Positions 36,101 through 48,001 are shown, counted from the stretch's first letter. The stretch is 64,000 nt of DNA from Haematococcus lacustris (GCA_030144725.1 JASKMD010000031.1:575501-639500), one strand, 5' to 3'. Notes: generated by a model from the sequence alone, not told the origin. A program made the numbers and translations.

Positions 36101-36306
36101 GCCCTTGCTTGGTGCAGGTCAGCCATGAGTGGGTGGGCAAGGGTGGGTGGTTGTAGGTGTGGGTGGGTCAGGGGATAGCATAGTCATTGGCATAAGTGAT
36201 CGTGCAGCATGTCTGCCGTTTGCTTTTTGCAGGTCAGCTTTCAAAGCTGGGAGTCTCCCAATGGCACCAACGAGGCCCGTGGCCAGTTCCCTGAGCTGTA
36301 CATCAG
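27193..36306 (+). CDS. BTB (KCTD-type) plus PHR-like domain protein
   Basis: Phase-consistent exons: 27193-27318, 27400-27439, 29057-29133, 29707-29855, 30186-30259, 31794-31869, 32618-32702, 34956-35048, 35350-35475, 35620-35706, 36233-36306. The protein has an N-terminal coiled coil (KLEAERRQFEEESQRVQQ). A T1/KCTD-class BTB domain follows (VVLNVGGSKFTTTLTTLR, AMFSGRHNL, GCFFVDRDARHFHAILNYLR). The C-terminal region has the PHR signature (GVGLCGTQGAYTVEL), known from Pam/Highwire/RPM-1 and BTBD proteins, and NGTNEARGQFPELYI. BTB-PHR proteins commonly act as adaptors of cullin-3 ubiquitin ligases; that role is inferred here. Exon 3 ends at a GC donor (CAG|GCAGGT). The last exon is unresolved: two residues plus a stop after an acceptor near 36700 would close it. 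Introns 2 and 7 carry Fanzor remnants. Confidence 0.88.
27590..28700 (-). pseudogene. Fanzor/TnpB-like remnant, family A (copy A2), in a BTB-gene intron
   Basis: Reading the minus strand, pieces in several frames follow the order of a Fanzor C-terminal half: NVVWEVDLDPKWAWQQLRLS and EQFFKGGSR (about 28660-28550), VDDTRTSRISSAV (about 28430), GLMWCPVVAPS, VVDRDCNSALN (about 28030, RuvC-III block DRDxNAAxN), and CPPRAQQQ at the tail (about 27870). VDDTRTSRISS matches the VDEyRTSkxxS motif that precedes the zinc-binding part in TnpB/Fanzor. A stop (TAG, about 28667), frame changes and loss of the intervening block show decay. The tail continues into a 3' non-coding block (27700-27810) shared with copies A3 and A4. 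It lies wholly inside intron 2 of the BTB gene. Confidence 0.7.
32874..33345 (-). pseudogene. Fanzor family A 3' end, internally deleted (copy A3)
   Basis: Contains the family A 3' non-coding block (GGCATGACAAACATGCACTG and flanks, 33040-33125) and a coding tail fragment equivalent to YPGLTYKRVRDKPPKTQ (minus strand, about 33230-33175). It then jumps to the far-end motif GTGTCACTCACTCTCGCAC at 33270, followed by AAAGGGCACCTCA repeats. A tandem CATACCGGCT run (33231-33265) marks the deletion joint. It sits in intron 7 of the BTB gene. Confidence 0.6.
33366..34230 (-). pseudogene. Fanzor family A 3' half with 120-codon frame (copy A4)
   Basis: The best preserved family A piece. The minus-strand frame 34008-33646 encodes a Lys/Ala/Pro linker, then GRWLDRDCNAALNMQRIGE, RPLELCFW and GKEYPGLGYKRLRG, ending in a Gln-rich tail. 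DRDCNAALN is the RuvC-III catalytic block including the conserved Asp. The catalytic residues of RuvC-I/II and the N-terminus are missing, so it cannot be an active nuclease. The flanking block at 33366-33640 repeats copy A3 about 490 bp away in the same orientation, and the GTGTCACTCACTCTCGCAC motif recurs at 34151. Whether the short frame is expressed is unknown. Confidence 0.7.
35186..35270 (+). repeat. (AGCCC)17 pentanucleotide tract
   Basis: A perfect microsatellite in an intron of the BTB gene. Similar AGCCC tracts occur at 40158-40217 and about 49797-49813. Confidence 0.95.
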
Positions 36307-37702
36307 GTCTGCTACTCAGCATCCCGTACTTGCCAAGGCCTCCCCCAACACTAGCCCAGTGCTTGCCACATCTGCTGAGCCCCTTGGCCACCACTGCCGT
36401 GGTGCTTGGGACCATGTCTGGTCTAAAAGTGAACTCCAGCATGCCCCGGGCTGTAGCTGCACACAGCAGCGGCCTGTCCAACTCCTCGTCGTCCAGCCCT
36501 GGCCAGTAGTGCTGCAAGCTCTGGGGGCCAACAGCTGGCCATGCCATCAGGGCCACCAGCCGCTAACCTGCCACCCCTTGCGGCTGCAACTGCTACCGCT
36601 CCCTCAGCTGTTGTTGCTGGCTTCCGCTGTCGCTCCTGCTGCTGCGTCTGTTGGTGTTGCTGCTCGCACCAGCTTGCTATGGCCTGCCACTGCTGCTGCA
36701 GGGTTGTGTAGCTAGCTTGAGAAGGCTGTGGAGTGGCCATTGTGAGGCTTTCCCTTGGGATGCGTCGTCACATGGGCGGTGGCAGCTGCAGGTGTGGGTT
36801 CCTTGCAGCGCAACACCCACAGTCGACAGTGACCCCCTGGCATGGCTTTCATCATGCACAACATGCCAGTACCGCATGGAAGCTGGAGCCCCATATCAGT
36901 CTCTTTATAATCTTTGTTATTGCCATGCCATTGACACAGCTCCAGGCACCCTAACGGCTGACAACGTGAACGGTGTTAGCTATCATCACTGAGCTGGCTC
37001 TTTCGTTGGCTATGCCATGCTATGCCACACTTGTTTATCCGACCGACAAGCTTCAACACACACACCAGCTACCAGTTATACAGCTGCAGCATGACTTGCA
37101 AAGGATGAGGCAGAAGTCTAGGGTAGGCTAAGCAGTCTGAGATACAGTTCTGAGCAAGATGAGAACGGCTGTGCCAGTAGCCCTCAAGGCTGTTCTCGTC
37201 GCTGTAGTCACAATTGCTGTCGTGGCTGAAGCAATGCGTCCCTGGTGGTCCGACTCAAATGGGAGGCCCTAGTGAGGGACAAGGGGGCTGAAGCAATGCG
37301 TAACGGCAAAGAAAGTGTAGGTCATTCGAGGTCTCTTGACCACCACATGGGGGTGCTGTGAGGTCGGTTTCTGTGTGACCGGTAGTTTGTTGTAACCGCG
37401 CCTGAGCAACGCTGCGTATCGTAGCCCAATTATACATCGCTGTAAGGACCGAGTCTGCCTCTATCCGCTCGCTTCGTTCCTTGTATTACTGTAGCCCCAA
37501 CCGGGAGATCCTCTTTCATTGCGGACTTTGCCAAGGCTGCCAGGCGCAGCAGGCTAGATAGAACAACGAGGCATGGGGCCACACCAGGGCCGCTGCAGAT
37601 TCGCTTGCCACATGGTCCGCATTCAATGAGAGTGCGTACATGCCATGTTCTGCATCTTTCCATCCTACCTCCAGCAGCTGGTATGCAAGGCTGGGCAGCA
37701 GG

Positions 37703-40700
37703 CTAGGTGCTCTGCCGTTGTGCTTGTCGCGCCATGGCATACCCCAGCTGCTGCACCGCTGGCTGTTGCCTGGCCAGTGGCCGCAAGTGCGAGGGGCGCA
37801 CCAAACGAGGCCGGCTGACTGGCATGGCCTTGGCCACAGATGTCAGCGCATGGAGCATCACCTTGCTTGCTTGGCTCATGCGCGTCACCATGCCAAAGCC
37901 CATGCTGGCCAGGGGCGCAGCACCTGCACCTGCATTGCCTGGCCAACGCCCCAAGGAGGTCCCCAGCTGGTCGAGGTGAGGTGCCCTCCGCCCACTGCTG
38001 CCCAGGGCCACGGCTGCTTCACTAGATCCACGTGCAGTGGCTGCCACTGCGCTAGCCCCTTCCTTACGGCTGCTGGGATGCTGCCCAGCCTGAGCCAAGG
38101 ACGCCAGCACTTGGGGCCGGGTAGCACCAGGGGTGGCGGAGTCCGAGCTCCCCTCCTCCTCCTGCTGCTCCTGTACCTCAGCCTCCTCCTCTTGTAGCAC
38201 CTCCAGGGCGCCCGCAGCCATGCGCATGACCGCCCGCTGCTGCAGCTCCCCAGCCTGCACTCCAGTGCCACACACAAGAGAGCGTGTCTCCAGCTGTCGC
38301 CTCAGGGACGCACATGGAGGGTGGGGCTGAGGAGGTGAGGCCCTTAGGGGTAGGTAGGCAACAAGGGACTGTGTAGGGGGGATCAGGAGGGGTGGGCTGC
38401 TCGGTGTTGTGGTGCAGGCTGGTGAACGAGCTGGCTGGTTGTTGTTGTGTTTAGTCTACCCTGCTGCGCTGCCAGCCTGGTATGGCTGCATTGTGTCATT
38501 GTCCTTGTGTGCTGTAATTGAGAGCAGTGCGGTGCAGCAGGGCCAGGCAGGACCCAGCAGCAGTGCCAAGCTGCCCCTGCTCCTGACTGACTCATGTTGG
38601 CGAGACTCATGTCGGTGCTGGTGATTGTGAGCAGGCCTGTGGGTGGATGAGGGGGTGGATGAGCGCAGCAGCTGGGCATTGCTGGTGGGCAGCAGGGGTG
38701 GGCTGAGGGGTGCTCACCCGGGCGATGCGCTGGTCAATGTGCCACTGGATGCTGCCAGGCTCCGGGTCGTAATCAAAGTTGTACATGGAGTAGATGTGCT
38801 CGTGGTTCTTGGCAGCCACCAGCATCTCGTTACGGATGGCCTGGTCGTCAGGGAGGGGGTGGCACTGGCCCAGGGGGCCTGGGCAGCAGCAGGGCAGGGC
38901 ACCCCACACAGCTGAGGCGCACTGCGCTGCAGCCCGTGTCCAGGTGGGATACTGCAGGAGCCAGGCTGGACACTCGTCCAGCAGCGCTCCTCCTGCTGGT
39001 GTCCTCCATGCTGGGCACAGCCTGAACTGAGTGAGGATGAGAATGAGACCTCAGACTCTGTCCCTACCAGCTCCACCCCTTTCCCTCTAGCCCTCTACCC
39101 CTCTAGCCCTCTACCCCTCTAGCCCTCTAGCCCTCTACCCCTCTAGCCCTCTAGCCCTCTAGCCCTCTAGCCCTCTAGCCCTTCTACCCCTCTAGCCCTC
39201 TGGCCACTGCCCCCCTTGCCCCTAGCCCCCCTGCCCCCCCTGCCCCTGGCCCCCCTGCCCCTGCCCCCCCTGCCCCTGGCCCCCCTGCCCCCGCCCCTGC
39301 CCTAGTGGCTGGTGCTTGCCCGTGGCGTCCCACCTGGCGCCATGAACTTGGTGCCGTGGGGGTAGTGCAGTGGGTCCTGCATCAGCGGCAGTGGCGCGCC
39401 ATTTGCGTCCTGGGCGTAGCGCAAGGTCACCTCGCCCTCAGGCTTCCAGCGCCACATGCGGGCCTTGGTCACCACCTCCTTGGCCTCGTCCACCGTGCCC
39501 CTGCAGCCAGGCACAGGGGCAGGGGCAGGGGCTTGCCAGGCCACGAGGAAAGGGCCAGGTGGTTGGGGCAGGTATGGGCAGGCTGAGGGTGGGGGGCTGC
39601 TAGGACGGGTTGGCTGAGTGAGAGGAGCTGAGCTAGGGGTGGAGGGCGGAGGGGCGGAGGGGCCAGCACCAGGGCCAAGGCCAGAGCCAGGGAGGGGGTA
39701 GGAGGGGCTACCAGGTATGTTTCAGTATGTGAAGCTAGGTGTGAGGTAGGGCAAACGGGATGGCAGGCTGGAGGGCTGGAGAGAGCACCAGTGGGCTATT
39801 GAGGGGAAGAGCAGGCTCATCACTCATCACGCCTTCATGGTTTGGCCAGACTCTGGGCATTGAAGGACTCACAAGATCTCTGCCAGCTCACACATCTCCA
39901 TCATGTCACTCTCGGTCTCGAACCGGGTGTCTGTGTTTTCGCTGTAGGGGTTGCGGCCACGGGTGATGGGCTTAGGGGCGTCGGGGTTCTCAGCGTACAG
40001 GCGGGCGCTGGCATCCATACGCAGCGACAGCTCCTCCTGCACCCAGAGCCGCAGCGGCAACAGCAGCAACAGTTATACAGGAGGCAAAAGCAGCACCAGC
40101 ATCAACATGGATACAGAAGCCAGGCCTCCATTCCTTGAAAGCTCCACAGCTTGTGCCAGCCCAGCCCAGCCCAGCCCAGCCCAGCCCAGCCCAGCCCAGC
40201 CCAGCCCAGCCCAGCCCACTCAGCCCAGCCCATGCCAGACCCCCTATCCTACCTCGCTAAGGCAACCTTCAACCTGACCCACCCATCCCGACCCCGACCT
40301 GCACATCCCGTGGCGCCATGCTATCCAGCACTGACTGAATCAGCTCCTCATCATCCTCCACTGGTTCAACCCAGCTGCTGTCCTCTCCGTTGGCAGCCTC
40401 CTGGAGCCACGACCCGCTGCGGGTGCTGGCAGGCTTGGGTGTGAATCCCAGACCATTTCTCATCATGTTCCTGGCACCTGCAAGGGCAGGTCAAGGGGTA
40501 CTCAGCGGGGGAGGGGGTCAGTAGGCCAGCCAGTTGGGGGGCAAATAGGGGTAGGGTCACGGGCAGGGGCAACCTGGCGGGGGGCAGGACCAGGGCAGGG
40601 ACAAAGTGGCAGAGCGCAGGACAAGGGGGCAGGGTCAGGCCAGCAGGCCAGGCGGCCAGGCAGCACAAGGCAGCACCTGGCTCTTCTAACCCACTGACCA

Positions 40701-41740
40701 GTGCGGTCCAGCATCTCCTGGTATTGACCCTCACGCCCGTCCAGGTAGTCCCTGAGGGTCAGGCCTGCAGGTCACACCCACCATCAGCCATGCATCACAC
40801 TTGACATGCAGCTTGCACAATACATCATAGATCGGTTGTGTCCCACCCCACCCTCAGCCTGCTGTCAGCAAGATCCCGGGACCAGAGGCAGCTGGTGGAT
40901 GAGCCGGGTAGCAGGGGAGCTGGGAACAGGTGCTGGTTGCAGGGGACAGACATGGCAGTGCTACTGCCCTGCCCCTGGCATGCTTATCATGTTTAAGGCT
41001 TAGGCTTGGCAGGGGCAGGGGCGGGGACATGGCAGGGGACAGACATGGCAGGGGCGGGTAATAGTCAGTTCAGTGGTCAGAGCCAAAACCGCTCCAGCCT
41101 GCAGCTGCTCCACGCTAGGTGACCAACAAGCACAATCCTGCAACCCCATGCTCTCTACATCTGCTTTGCTGCCTGGACGGTGATGTTCTTCCTGCCAGCC
41201 AGGCAGTGCTGCCCTCCCCCACCAGCCCATGGGTGGGGTCCCTGACCTGTGAAGGGGTTCAGCAAGTCCTGGCCCAGGATCTGCTCCTTGTCCTCGCTCT
41301 CCTCCATCTTGTCCTCCAACACATCCACTGCGCAGCCACCAGGAACTCACTTGCAGCACACTGACCATTGCAGCACGGTGGATGCAGCCGTGCGAACGCC
41401 CATGCATGCAGCCATGCAGCCATGCAGTGCAGCCCAGCCCAGCCCACTGATACTTGCCCGTAGTGATGACGATGCCGATGGCAATGAAAGTGGTGACTGC
41501 ACTGATGTCGCCCCTGTCCTGTTCAGCCGCCCTGGTCGCGTCCTTACAAGCAGGAGTTACCGCATCACCGCCTGGCACCCCGCCTCCCTCCCTCCCTTGC
41601 CCAGCCCCCCCAAGCCCTTGCCCTGATCCCACCCTGCCCCAGCCCATGCACAGGCCATGCCCCCTAGCTCCATGCCTCCTGCTGCTGCTGCCAATCGTGC
41701 TGCTGCTGCTGTTCATCCGGTGCTGCTGCTTCCGCTCTCC

Positions 41741-41772
<32 letters not shown>

Positions 41773-44430
41773 GTAGGGTGGGATGCCAGGAGGGTGACAA
41801 AGGCAGCAGGCAGCGTACAAGCAAGGGAAGGAGGGGTGATGGGAAGGCACGCACAGTTGATCTGCTCTTGCAGGGCATCAGGCATGGGGTAGCGGTCCTC
41901 ATCCAGGGTGTTGTCAATCCAGCCAAGGCCCGGGCTGCCGTCTGTCTCCTCGCCCACCTACTCAGCACCGCACAGCACCAGGCAGCAGTGACTTGAACAA
42001 GCAGGAGTGCCAACAACGTTCACAACAGCTGTGTGAGGTATGTTGTCAGCAGTAACTGCAGAGGCGGCAGGCACAGCACCGCCATCAGCAATAGCAGCAG
42101 CCCCACCGCAGGCAACAGGCCCCCTTGTGGACTTCAGCGTCTCTACCTCCTGCCACCCGCTGCTGCTGCCATGGTTCACACCGCAACTGGAACACCGTCC
42201 CACCTCCTGCTGCTGCTGCTCATCATCCACACCACACTTTCCACATCATGCCGTCTGCCCACCATCATGTCCACAGTGTCAAAGTCGGTGTTGTTGCCGT
42301 CAGAGTCGAGCACGGGCTGCAACCGCCCCGTCTCATCCCTGGTCCAGTGCTGGCGCAAGCCGCGGGGCACGCCCATGTAGTCGGTGCGTGCCGCACGCTC
42401 GTTGCCCACCTGTTCAATGATCTCCACCGTCTTCAATATGGCCCTGAGGGCCAGGCAGTTGCAGACAGACACCACAGCAGCCCCTGCCATACTCAGTACC
42501 TCATCATAAAGCCCACCTACTACTCACTCACATTCAAATGGTCATTGTCCCTCCTTATGGGAGGTGGTGGAGGTAGAGAGTGAGGGGGTGGGTGACACCT
42601 TGCCTTGCCCCACCCATTGCTACTTCTAGCACCACTCCTTGGAGGTAAGACCACCCCACCACAAACCCCGGAGCTGCTGCCCTTGCCTCCCGTCCTCCCC
42701 TGGCCCCCTTCCCTGCGCTTCTGGCCCCCTTCCCTGCGCCCCTGGCCCCCCGCCCTGGGGCCATGCTCGCCAGCAGGCAGCCGCCCTGGCCCTCACTTGT
42801 CATAGTCTGACATCTGGGACCACTGTCTCAGCTTGCCCTCGTGGTTGAACCCCTTGACCAAGGCCATGTAGGGGTCGCCCAGGTCGTCCAGCACCGCATG
42901 GTAGATGACCTCATCTTCATAGTCATCGCCCAGAGCCTTGTTGCGGTACCTGCAGCGCACCCACCGCAGGCCATGCGCTGTTGCTGGCATGACGATGGCG
43001 CCGAGTCTGCAGCAATGCCATGTTTGGCAACCAGCATGTAATGATGACGATGGTGATGATGGTGATGGTAATGTTGAGTGGTTGTGCTTGCTGCTTCGTG
43101 CTCAACTCTCAGTGTCAACCGCCCAGCCATGCCAAGCTGCACCAGCACTGCGGTGGGCAGAGGCAAGGTGGTGATACTCATCCAGCTCTGAATCTTGGTG
43201 ATGCTGCTCAGCGCTGTGTAGCAACTGTGTGAGATGCACACCTGGCAAAATCTCACTCTTGGCCGCTGTGACTGCCTCCCACTCTTGGCCATTGCCTGAG
43301 CTTCATCCTTGACCACCTCCCACTCCCCAACACCACCTCAGGCCCTTGCTTCCACCATCACCACTCTCTCATCCGCTGTGCCTGCCGCCTTGCCTCACAT
43401 GACCACCACCTTGCCCATGCCTTGCACTGCCCCAGCCATTTTCTATGCCCAACCACCCAACTCCCTCCCCATGCGCACCATGTGCGAAACTCCATGCCCT
43501 TCATGATGTCCAAGTGTGTCCTCTGGTACGCCGTGACTGGGTCCTCACCGCGCTGCAGCAAGTAGTAGTAGGGCTGCATGTTGATGCGGATGCCACACCT
43601 GCCACAACCACCATAACCGACAGAACCAACCCCAGCATGAGAAGCAGCAGTGCCAGGAGCTCAGCGCATGAGGAGGGGTGGGGAGCAGTGCTTGGGATGG
43701 TGGGAAGAGGGAGTGGAGCTGGTGAGCAGGCACGCAGCAGACAAGCAAGGGGGTGATAAGGTCACTTGACCATAAGCCCTATCGGCAGTTTTGGAGGTAG
43801 GGACAAGACATCTGGCAGCTGCGGTCCAACTGCAACTACAACACTGCTACAGCTGCTGCTGGCACATGGTGCATGTGCTGCTTCACGGGATGCATGTGCC
43901 AGGAAGGACAGTAGCAGCTGAGCTCCACCACCAGCGGTTCAGCCGCTGCTGCTCCTACCACCAGCTGCCCTGTCGCTGCGATCCACAAAGGTATCCACCC
44001 TGACCCCTCCCAGCCTCACAGCCTCCTAGCCCACCAGATGTTAACCTCAAGCACCTCAAGCACCTCGAGCATCTGCTGGTCCGCCTGTGCCAAAGCTGCT
44101 GCTGCTGCCAGCTCGCCTGCTGCTGTCGCCGCTCCTCCAGCTTCCGCTGACCCGGCACTGCCATTGCAGCTACCCCAGGTTGGCTGCTTGCTGCTGGTTG
44201 AGCTGCCGGCCAAGGTGAGTGCCAGCTGGGCTCCCCTGCAGCCAGCCGTGGTCTCACCCGTGGCGCTGGCCCGCATAGAACTCCCCGATGTACACCTCGC
44301 CCCGCCTCTCACTGGTCATCTGGCCCAGGCCGTGTGCGTAGCCCACCTGGAACTCGCCCTCAAACCTGAGGACAGACATGAGGCCGGCCACAAGCGCGGC
44401 TGTGAATGGTGCCCAGCGTGCTGCCCAAGA

Positions 44431-44498
<68 letters not shown>

Positions 44499-46815
44499 AT
44501 AATGCCAGCGTGGCTGCTTGCTTTGTGTAGATGCTATGACCTGGGCAACAAGGCAGGCAGGCAGGCAGGCAGCTCAGTGGTGCATTCCCCAGCCCAGTAT
44601 GGCTAGCGGAGGGTTGAGGGAAGGAGCATCGTGAAGGAGGGCCCAGGTAGATCCCTTTTTAGCAGGCTGGTCTGGTGGCTTGGCAAGGTGTGAAGGGCGC
44701 ATGCAAGGCCGGCTACATGGTGGGAGGGCCAAGGGCAGTGTCTAGGAAGCTGGTGGTGCCAGGCTGTGTAGGCTTGGGTGCACATGGGAAGCCTCAGTTG
44801 CGACATTGGCAGGTGGTCTGATGGCTAGCAGAGATGAGTGGCCCAGTAAGGCAGATGGCTAGGTGGCTAGAGGGCTCGGCGGATAGGTGGCTGGGCTGCA
44901 GGGACTGACAGGCTTGCGTGGACAACCAGCCCAAACCCTCATGCCTGCTGTACAAGGCAGTCACCCTGCCAGATGCGACCAGGTCGCAAAGGGGTTACTG
45001 TCCTACCTGCTTTTCCTGCCCTGACCCCTTGGCTCCCTCTCAAGCCTTGGCTCCCTCTCAAGCCTACTCAACTGCTTTCATGCACCATTGACCAAACTCA
45101 TGGTTGCTGACCAGGCAGCTGATCCACACTGCTTGCCTGAGCCCATGCTCCAAGTGACAATGTGATCTGAAGTATACAACAGGCTGATCTGGTCCTGGTC
45201 GTGACCTAGTCTTAGGTGCACCCCAGCCCCTGGGCTCGCAGCCCGACCTCTGTTACAGCTCCTGAACCCAGCTGCTGAACCAGGGTTGGGGAAGAGAGGT
45301 GTTGTATTGTGCTGAGCTGGGCTGCACCGGGCTGCACAGTACTGAGCTGTACCCACGCACTTGTCGCCCCTGCGCACGTCGCGGAAGTGGAAGCCTCCAC
45401 CTGTACCGTTGCCAAAGATCATGACCCCCATGCCATGAGGCACAGCGTCACGCGTCAGACCCTCATACCTGCACATGGGCAGGGGGCAGGGAGGGAGGCA
45501 GGGCGTCACTGCTGAACCTGTGTCATCTTGGATAAGTCAGAGTGACTGCTAGCTAGTTGCCCCTCCCTCTGCCCAGGACGCCGTGCACTGTCACAGCCTG
45601 GCGGAATAGACTTGGCTGGTGCATTCGCCTGTAGTGCATCTGAGCGCCAGTGTCGAGGTGCCTGTCTGCCAGCCTGTGCTGCTGCTGCTGCTGCTGCTAC
45701 AGCTACTGCTGCCTGCCTGCAATCTGACTGCCACCAGCCCTGCCCAGGCATTCCTCCTGCGCTGGGCTGGGCAGGCGGAGCAGCGGCTGGGCTGCACCCC
45801 GGCTTGGGCACCCACGTGGTGCCGTCGTCATACACGAAGCTGCTCCACTTCAGCCCCTCGCCTGGGAAAGGTGCCAGAGGGTGGTTGCTGTGGCGCAGCG
45901 AGTACTGCGGGTTGAAGGGGTCCTCAGCCTGCAGGCCCATGCCTGCCCCCACAAACTCTGGCTCCCACTCGCTCTCTGTGTTGTCCTCGTCGGACTCATA
46001 CTCGTCCGTGGCCCACACGGCCTCTCGGGCCTCCTCTGTGTCGATATGGCGGGGTCTATATGAACCGTAGAAGTCGTCCCACTCCTCCGACTCCTCGCCC
46101 TGCGGCAATACAGCGCCACGGCCATGCAGGCTGGCATCTAGCGATCATCGTGCTGATGTCAGCAAGCCTGGACGCACACCTGAGCCTCATTGGGCGGCCC
46201 GTCTGGCATGAAGATAGGCTTTCCCTCCCTGTCCCACAGGTAGGTGCCCCACAGCGTCTCCAGGTTGCCTGCTTCATAGTCAATCGACTCGAACTCATCC
46301 GTAACCCAGGTGCAGCCATTGACCGTGGCTTCGTAGTTGTTTGGAGGGCGCCGGGGCCTTGATCCTGGGGTCGTGTCGTCGGGCCCTGCGGCTGCTCCGT
46401 CTGCGCCAGGCTCTGGGATGAATTCGCCAGGGAAGGCCTCCTTCTCGATGGGCACTAGCTCCGAAGTAAAGTCTAGGTCCGATAACGGTTCACCAAACTC
46501 TGTCGCATCTTCAGAATCGATTTTCGGCTTGTATGCCTCCTCAGCAACCCAGACCAGGTCCTCTGTATTCATTCCATTCTCCGGCCAGCGCCTGCCATAC
46601 TTTTCTAGCCATCGGTCGTAGAGCTTGCCTACATCGCGCCGTATCTTAGCTTCTGGCTCGTCCTCCTCCGATTCATAGACCTTGAAGTAAATCTCGGGCA
46701 CAGGGAAGGGCGTATCATCCTTGATGATGGGCGTGAACGCCTGCGCGCTGATATTGGGAAGCGCAGGCTCCTCATCAGACTCATCCGGAGGCGGCTTGGG
46801 GTCCTGCGAGGCCAT
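37703..46815 (-). CDS. TIC100: MORN-repeat protein, probable chloroplast import translocon subunit Tic100
   Basis: Fifteen exons join in phase on the minus strand: 46815-46180, 46099-45798, 45468-45361, 44365-44258, 43598-43479, 42949-42797, 42443-42263, 41957-41855, 41327-41247, 40764-40699, 40477-40299, 40036-39873, 39500-39334, 38878-38718, 38293-37703; about 1040 residues. The N-terminus is strongly acidic (DESDEEPALP, YESEEDEPEAK). MORN units follow: YEGLTRDAVPHGMGVMIFGN, KFEGEFQVGYAHGLGQM and GEVYIGEFYAGQRHGCG. Long conserved-looking stretches come after (ALGDDYEDEVIYHAVLDDLG, SIQWHIDQRIAR), then an Ala/Gln/Glu-rich C-terminal extension. Acidic N-terminus plus three central MORN motifs in a ~100-kDa protein matches Tic100 (EMB1211), part of the 1-MDa TIC complex of the inner envelope; Arabidopsis Tic100 is shorter, about 870 residues. 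No clear transit peptide is visible. The gene model is strong, the name is inference. Confidence 0.75.
39075..39300 (+). repeat. CCCTCTAG / CCCCTGCC tandem repeats in a Tic100 intron
   Basis: Irregular arrays of CTCTAGCC and CTCTACCC (39075-39195) pass into CCCCCCTGCC units (39205-39300). The strand shows extreme C+T bias; no coding use. Confidence 0.85.
40158..40217 (+). repeat. (AGCCC)12 pentanucleotide tract
   Basis: A perfect tract in a Tic100 intron, same plus-strand phase as that at 35186. Confidence 0.95.
44431..44492 (+). repeat. (GGCA)n tetranucleotide tract
   Basis: About 15 GGCA units in a Tic100 intron, with a shorter run at about 44550-44571. Confidence 0.95.
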
Positions 46816-47076
46816 TGTGGCCCCTGTGCGTCGTGCACAGCAGGGTGGTTAGGGCGGAGTTAGCAACGATGCAATTGAACAGACGGGGGAAAACCAAACG
46901 GAACGAACGGAAAGCGCAAGCAACATGTGATCAGCGGATCCCAAATCGGTGCACTCGTAGCGCTGCTTTGCCACAGCCTTACATGCCACAGCACGGTTGG
47001 GCACTAACCTGAGCTTGGGCAGCAGCTTGTCCACCGTGCAGCTCCTCATTGGGCGGACCTGTCAGCTTTAACTCAA

Positions 47077-47146
47077 TGGCGAGTGCATTGCGTGGTCAAC
47101 GTCCTTAACCTATTCGCTAGAGCCCTACCCTATGCATGACTCTCTT
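47077..47146 (-). pseudogene. Fanzor family B 3' border fragment (copy B3)
   Basis: GAGTGCATTGCGTGGTCAAC and the adjoining GAGCCCTACCCTATGCAT match 61765-61834 nearly base for base, and the latter part matches 4140-4172 in reverse. On the minus strand it spells the end of the family B frame (MHRVGL-like, degenerate). Confidence 0.55.
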
Positions 47147-47161
47147 GCACACATGCACTTG

Positions 47162-47346
47162 CACCTCCCCCTCCCCCAGCCCAGACCCAGCCCCTCCCTG
47201 CAGCACCTGGCCCAGCCCCACGACGCATGCCTCAACTTTCAGCGCATTGGGGAGAGCATGCAGCGCCCCCTGGAGCTATGCAGCTGGAAGGACCTGGAGG
47301 CTCTGCCCCCCATTGGCAAGGAGTACCAGCAGGGCTACAAGCAATG
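47162..47346 (+). pseudogene. Fanzor family A C-terminal fragment (copy A5)
   Basis: The frame reads HDACLNFQRIGESMQRPLEL, then GKEYQQGYKQ and TGA at 47344-47346. It aligns with DRDCNAALNMQRIGE, RPLEL and GKEYPGLGYK of copy A4, but the catalytic Asp-containing start of the block is lost. Upstream sequence is C-rich and unrelated. Confidence 0.6.
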
Positions 47347-48001
47347 ACCGGCTGCCCAAGGTCAGGCAGAGGTTACACTGGGTTGCAGAGTACCGGCGGT
47401 GCATTGATGGCCGGGCCCGCAATAACGCGTAGGGCCTGGTAGTTTGCACAGGCTGTTAGCCATACAAAGCGTTAAGCTGTTAGTTTTGATGAGGTGCCCA
47501 GTGGTCTAGGGGAAGAGTGTCACTGGTGTGGGGTTGGCAGTCATCAAGGGTGCGATCGAGGATGCTTCAACGTGATTGGAGCAATTGAGTGAGATTACCC
47601 ACAGGCATACATGTTATCCCTTGTTGCACGAGCTTTGTTTGCCTGTCAGCTTTTACTGGGCATTGCAAGGCATCTTCATCGTGGTTCTTAAGGTTAGGAG
47701 GGGGGCCCTCTGGAAGGATTGAGACAAGCCCTGTGTGACTGTGCAAAGTCTGCCATGACTTGAGTAAGCAGGCTCACTGTGTCCAACACAGTAGTGAAAA
47801 GCCCCCGTACCACCCAACGCCGGATCACCAGCCATGATAAACAGAAACATTAACACCACCTTTCAACCTGCAGGCAAAAAGCACACCCTGACGGCACCAC
47901 CAGCCCCCAGAGACCCTGACGTGGACAGGTAACACATCAGCATATCTTTGGTCAAAGCTAGTGCTAGCTGTAGTATATATCAGGTGATGCAGTCTGCCCC
48001 T

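Noticed and set aside
36119..36740. Minus-strand frames (LDDEELDRPLLCAATARG and others) opposite the end of the BTB gene
   Set aside because: The longer one runs antisense over a supported exon, and no splice or family support was found. A mobile-element fragment is possible but not shown.
41450..41535. Minus-strand frame with a membrane-like stretch (AVTTFIAIGIVITTG)
   Set aside because: It lies in a Tic100 intron; no acceptor puts it in phase, while skipping it keeps the flanking exons in phase.
47494..47570. tRNA-like arrangement (GCCCAGTGGTCTAGG and GTGCGATCGAGG)
   Set aside because: A- and B-box-like strings are present, but no cloverleaf could be closed by eye.
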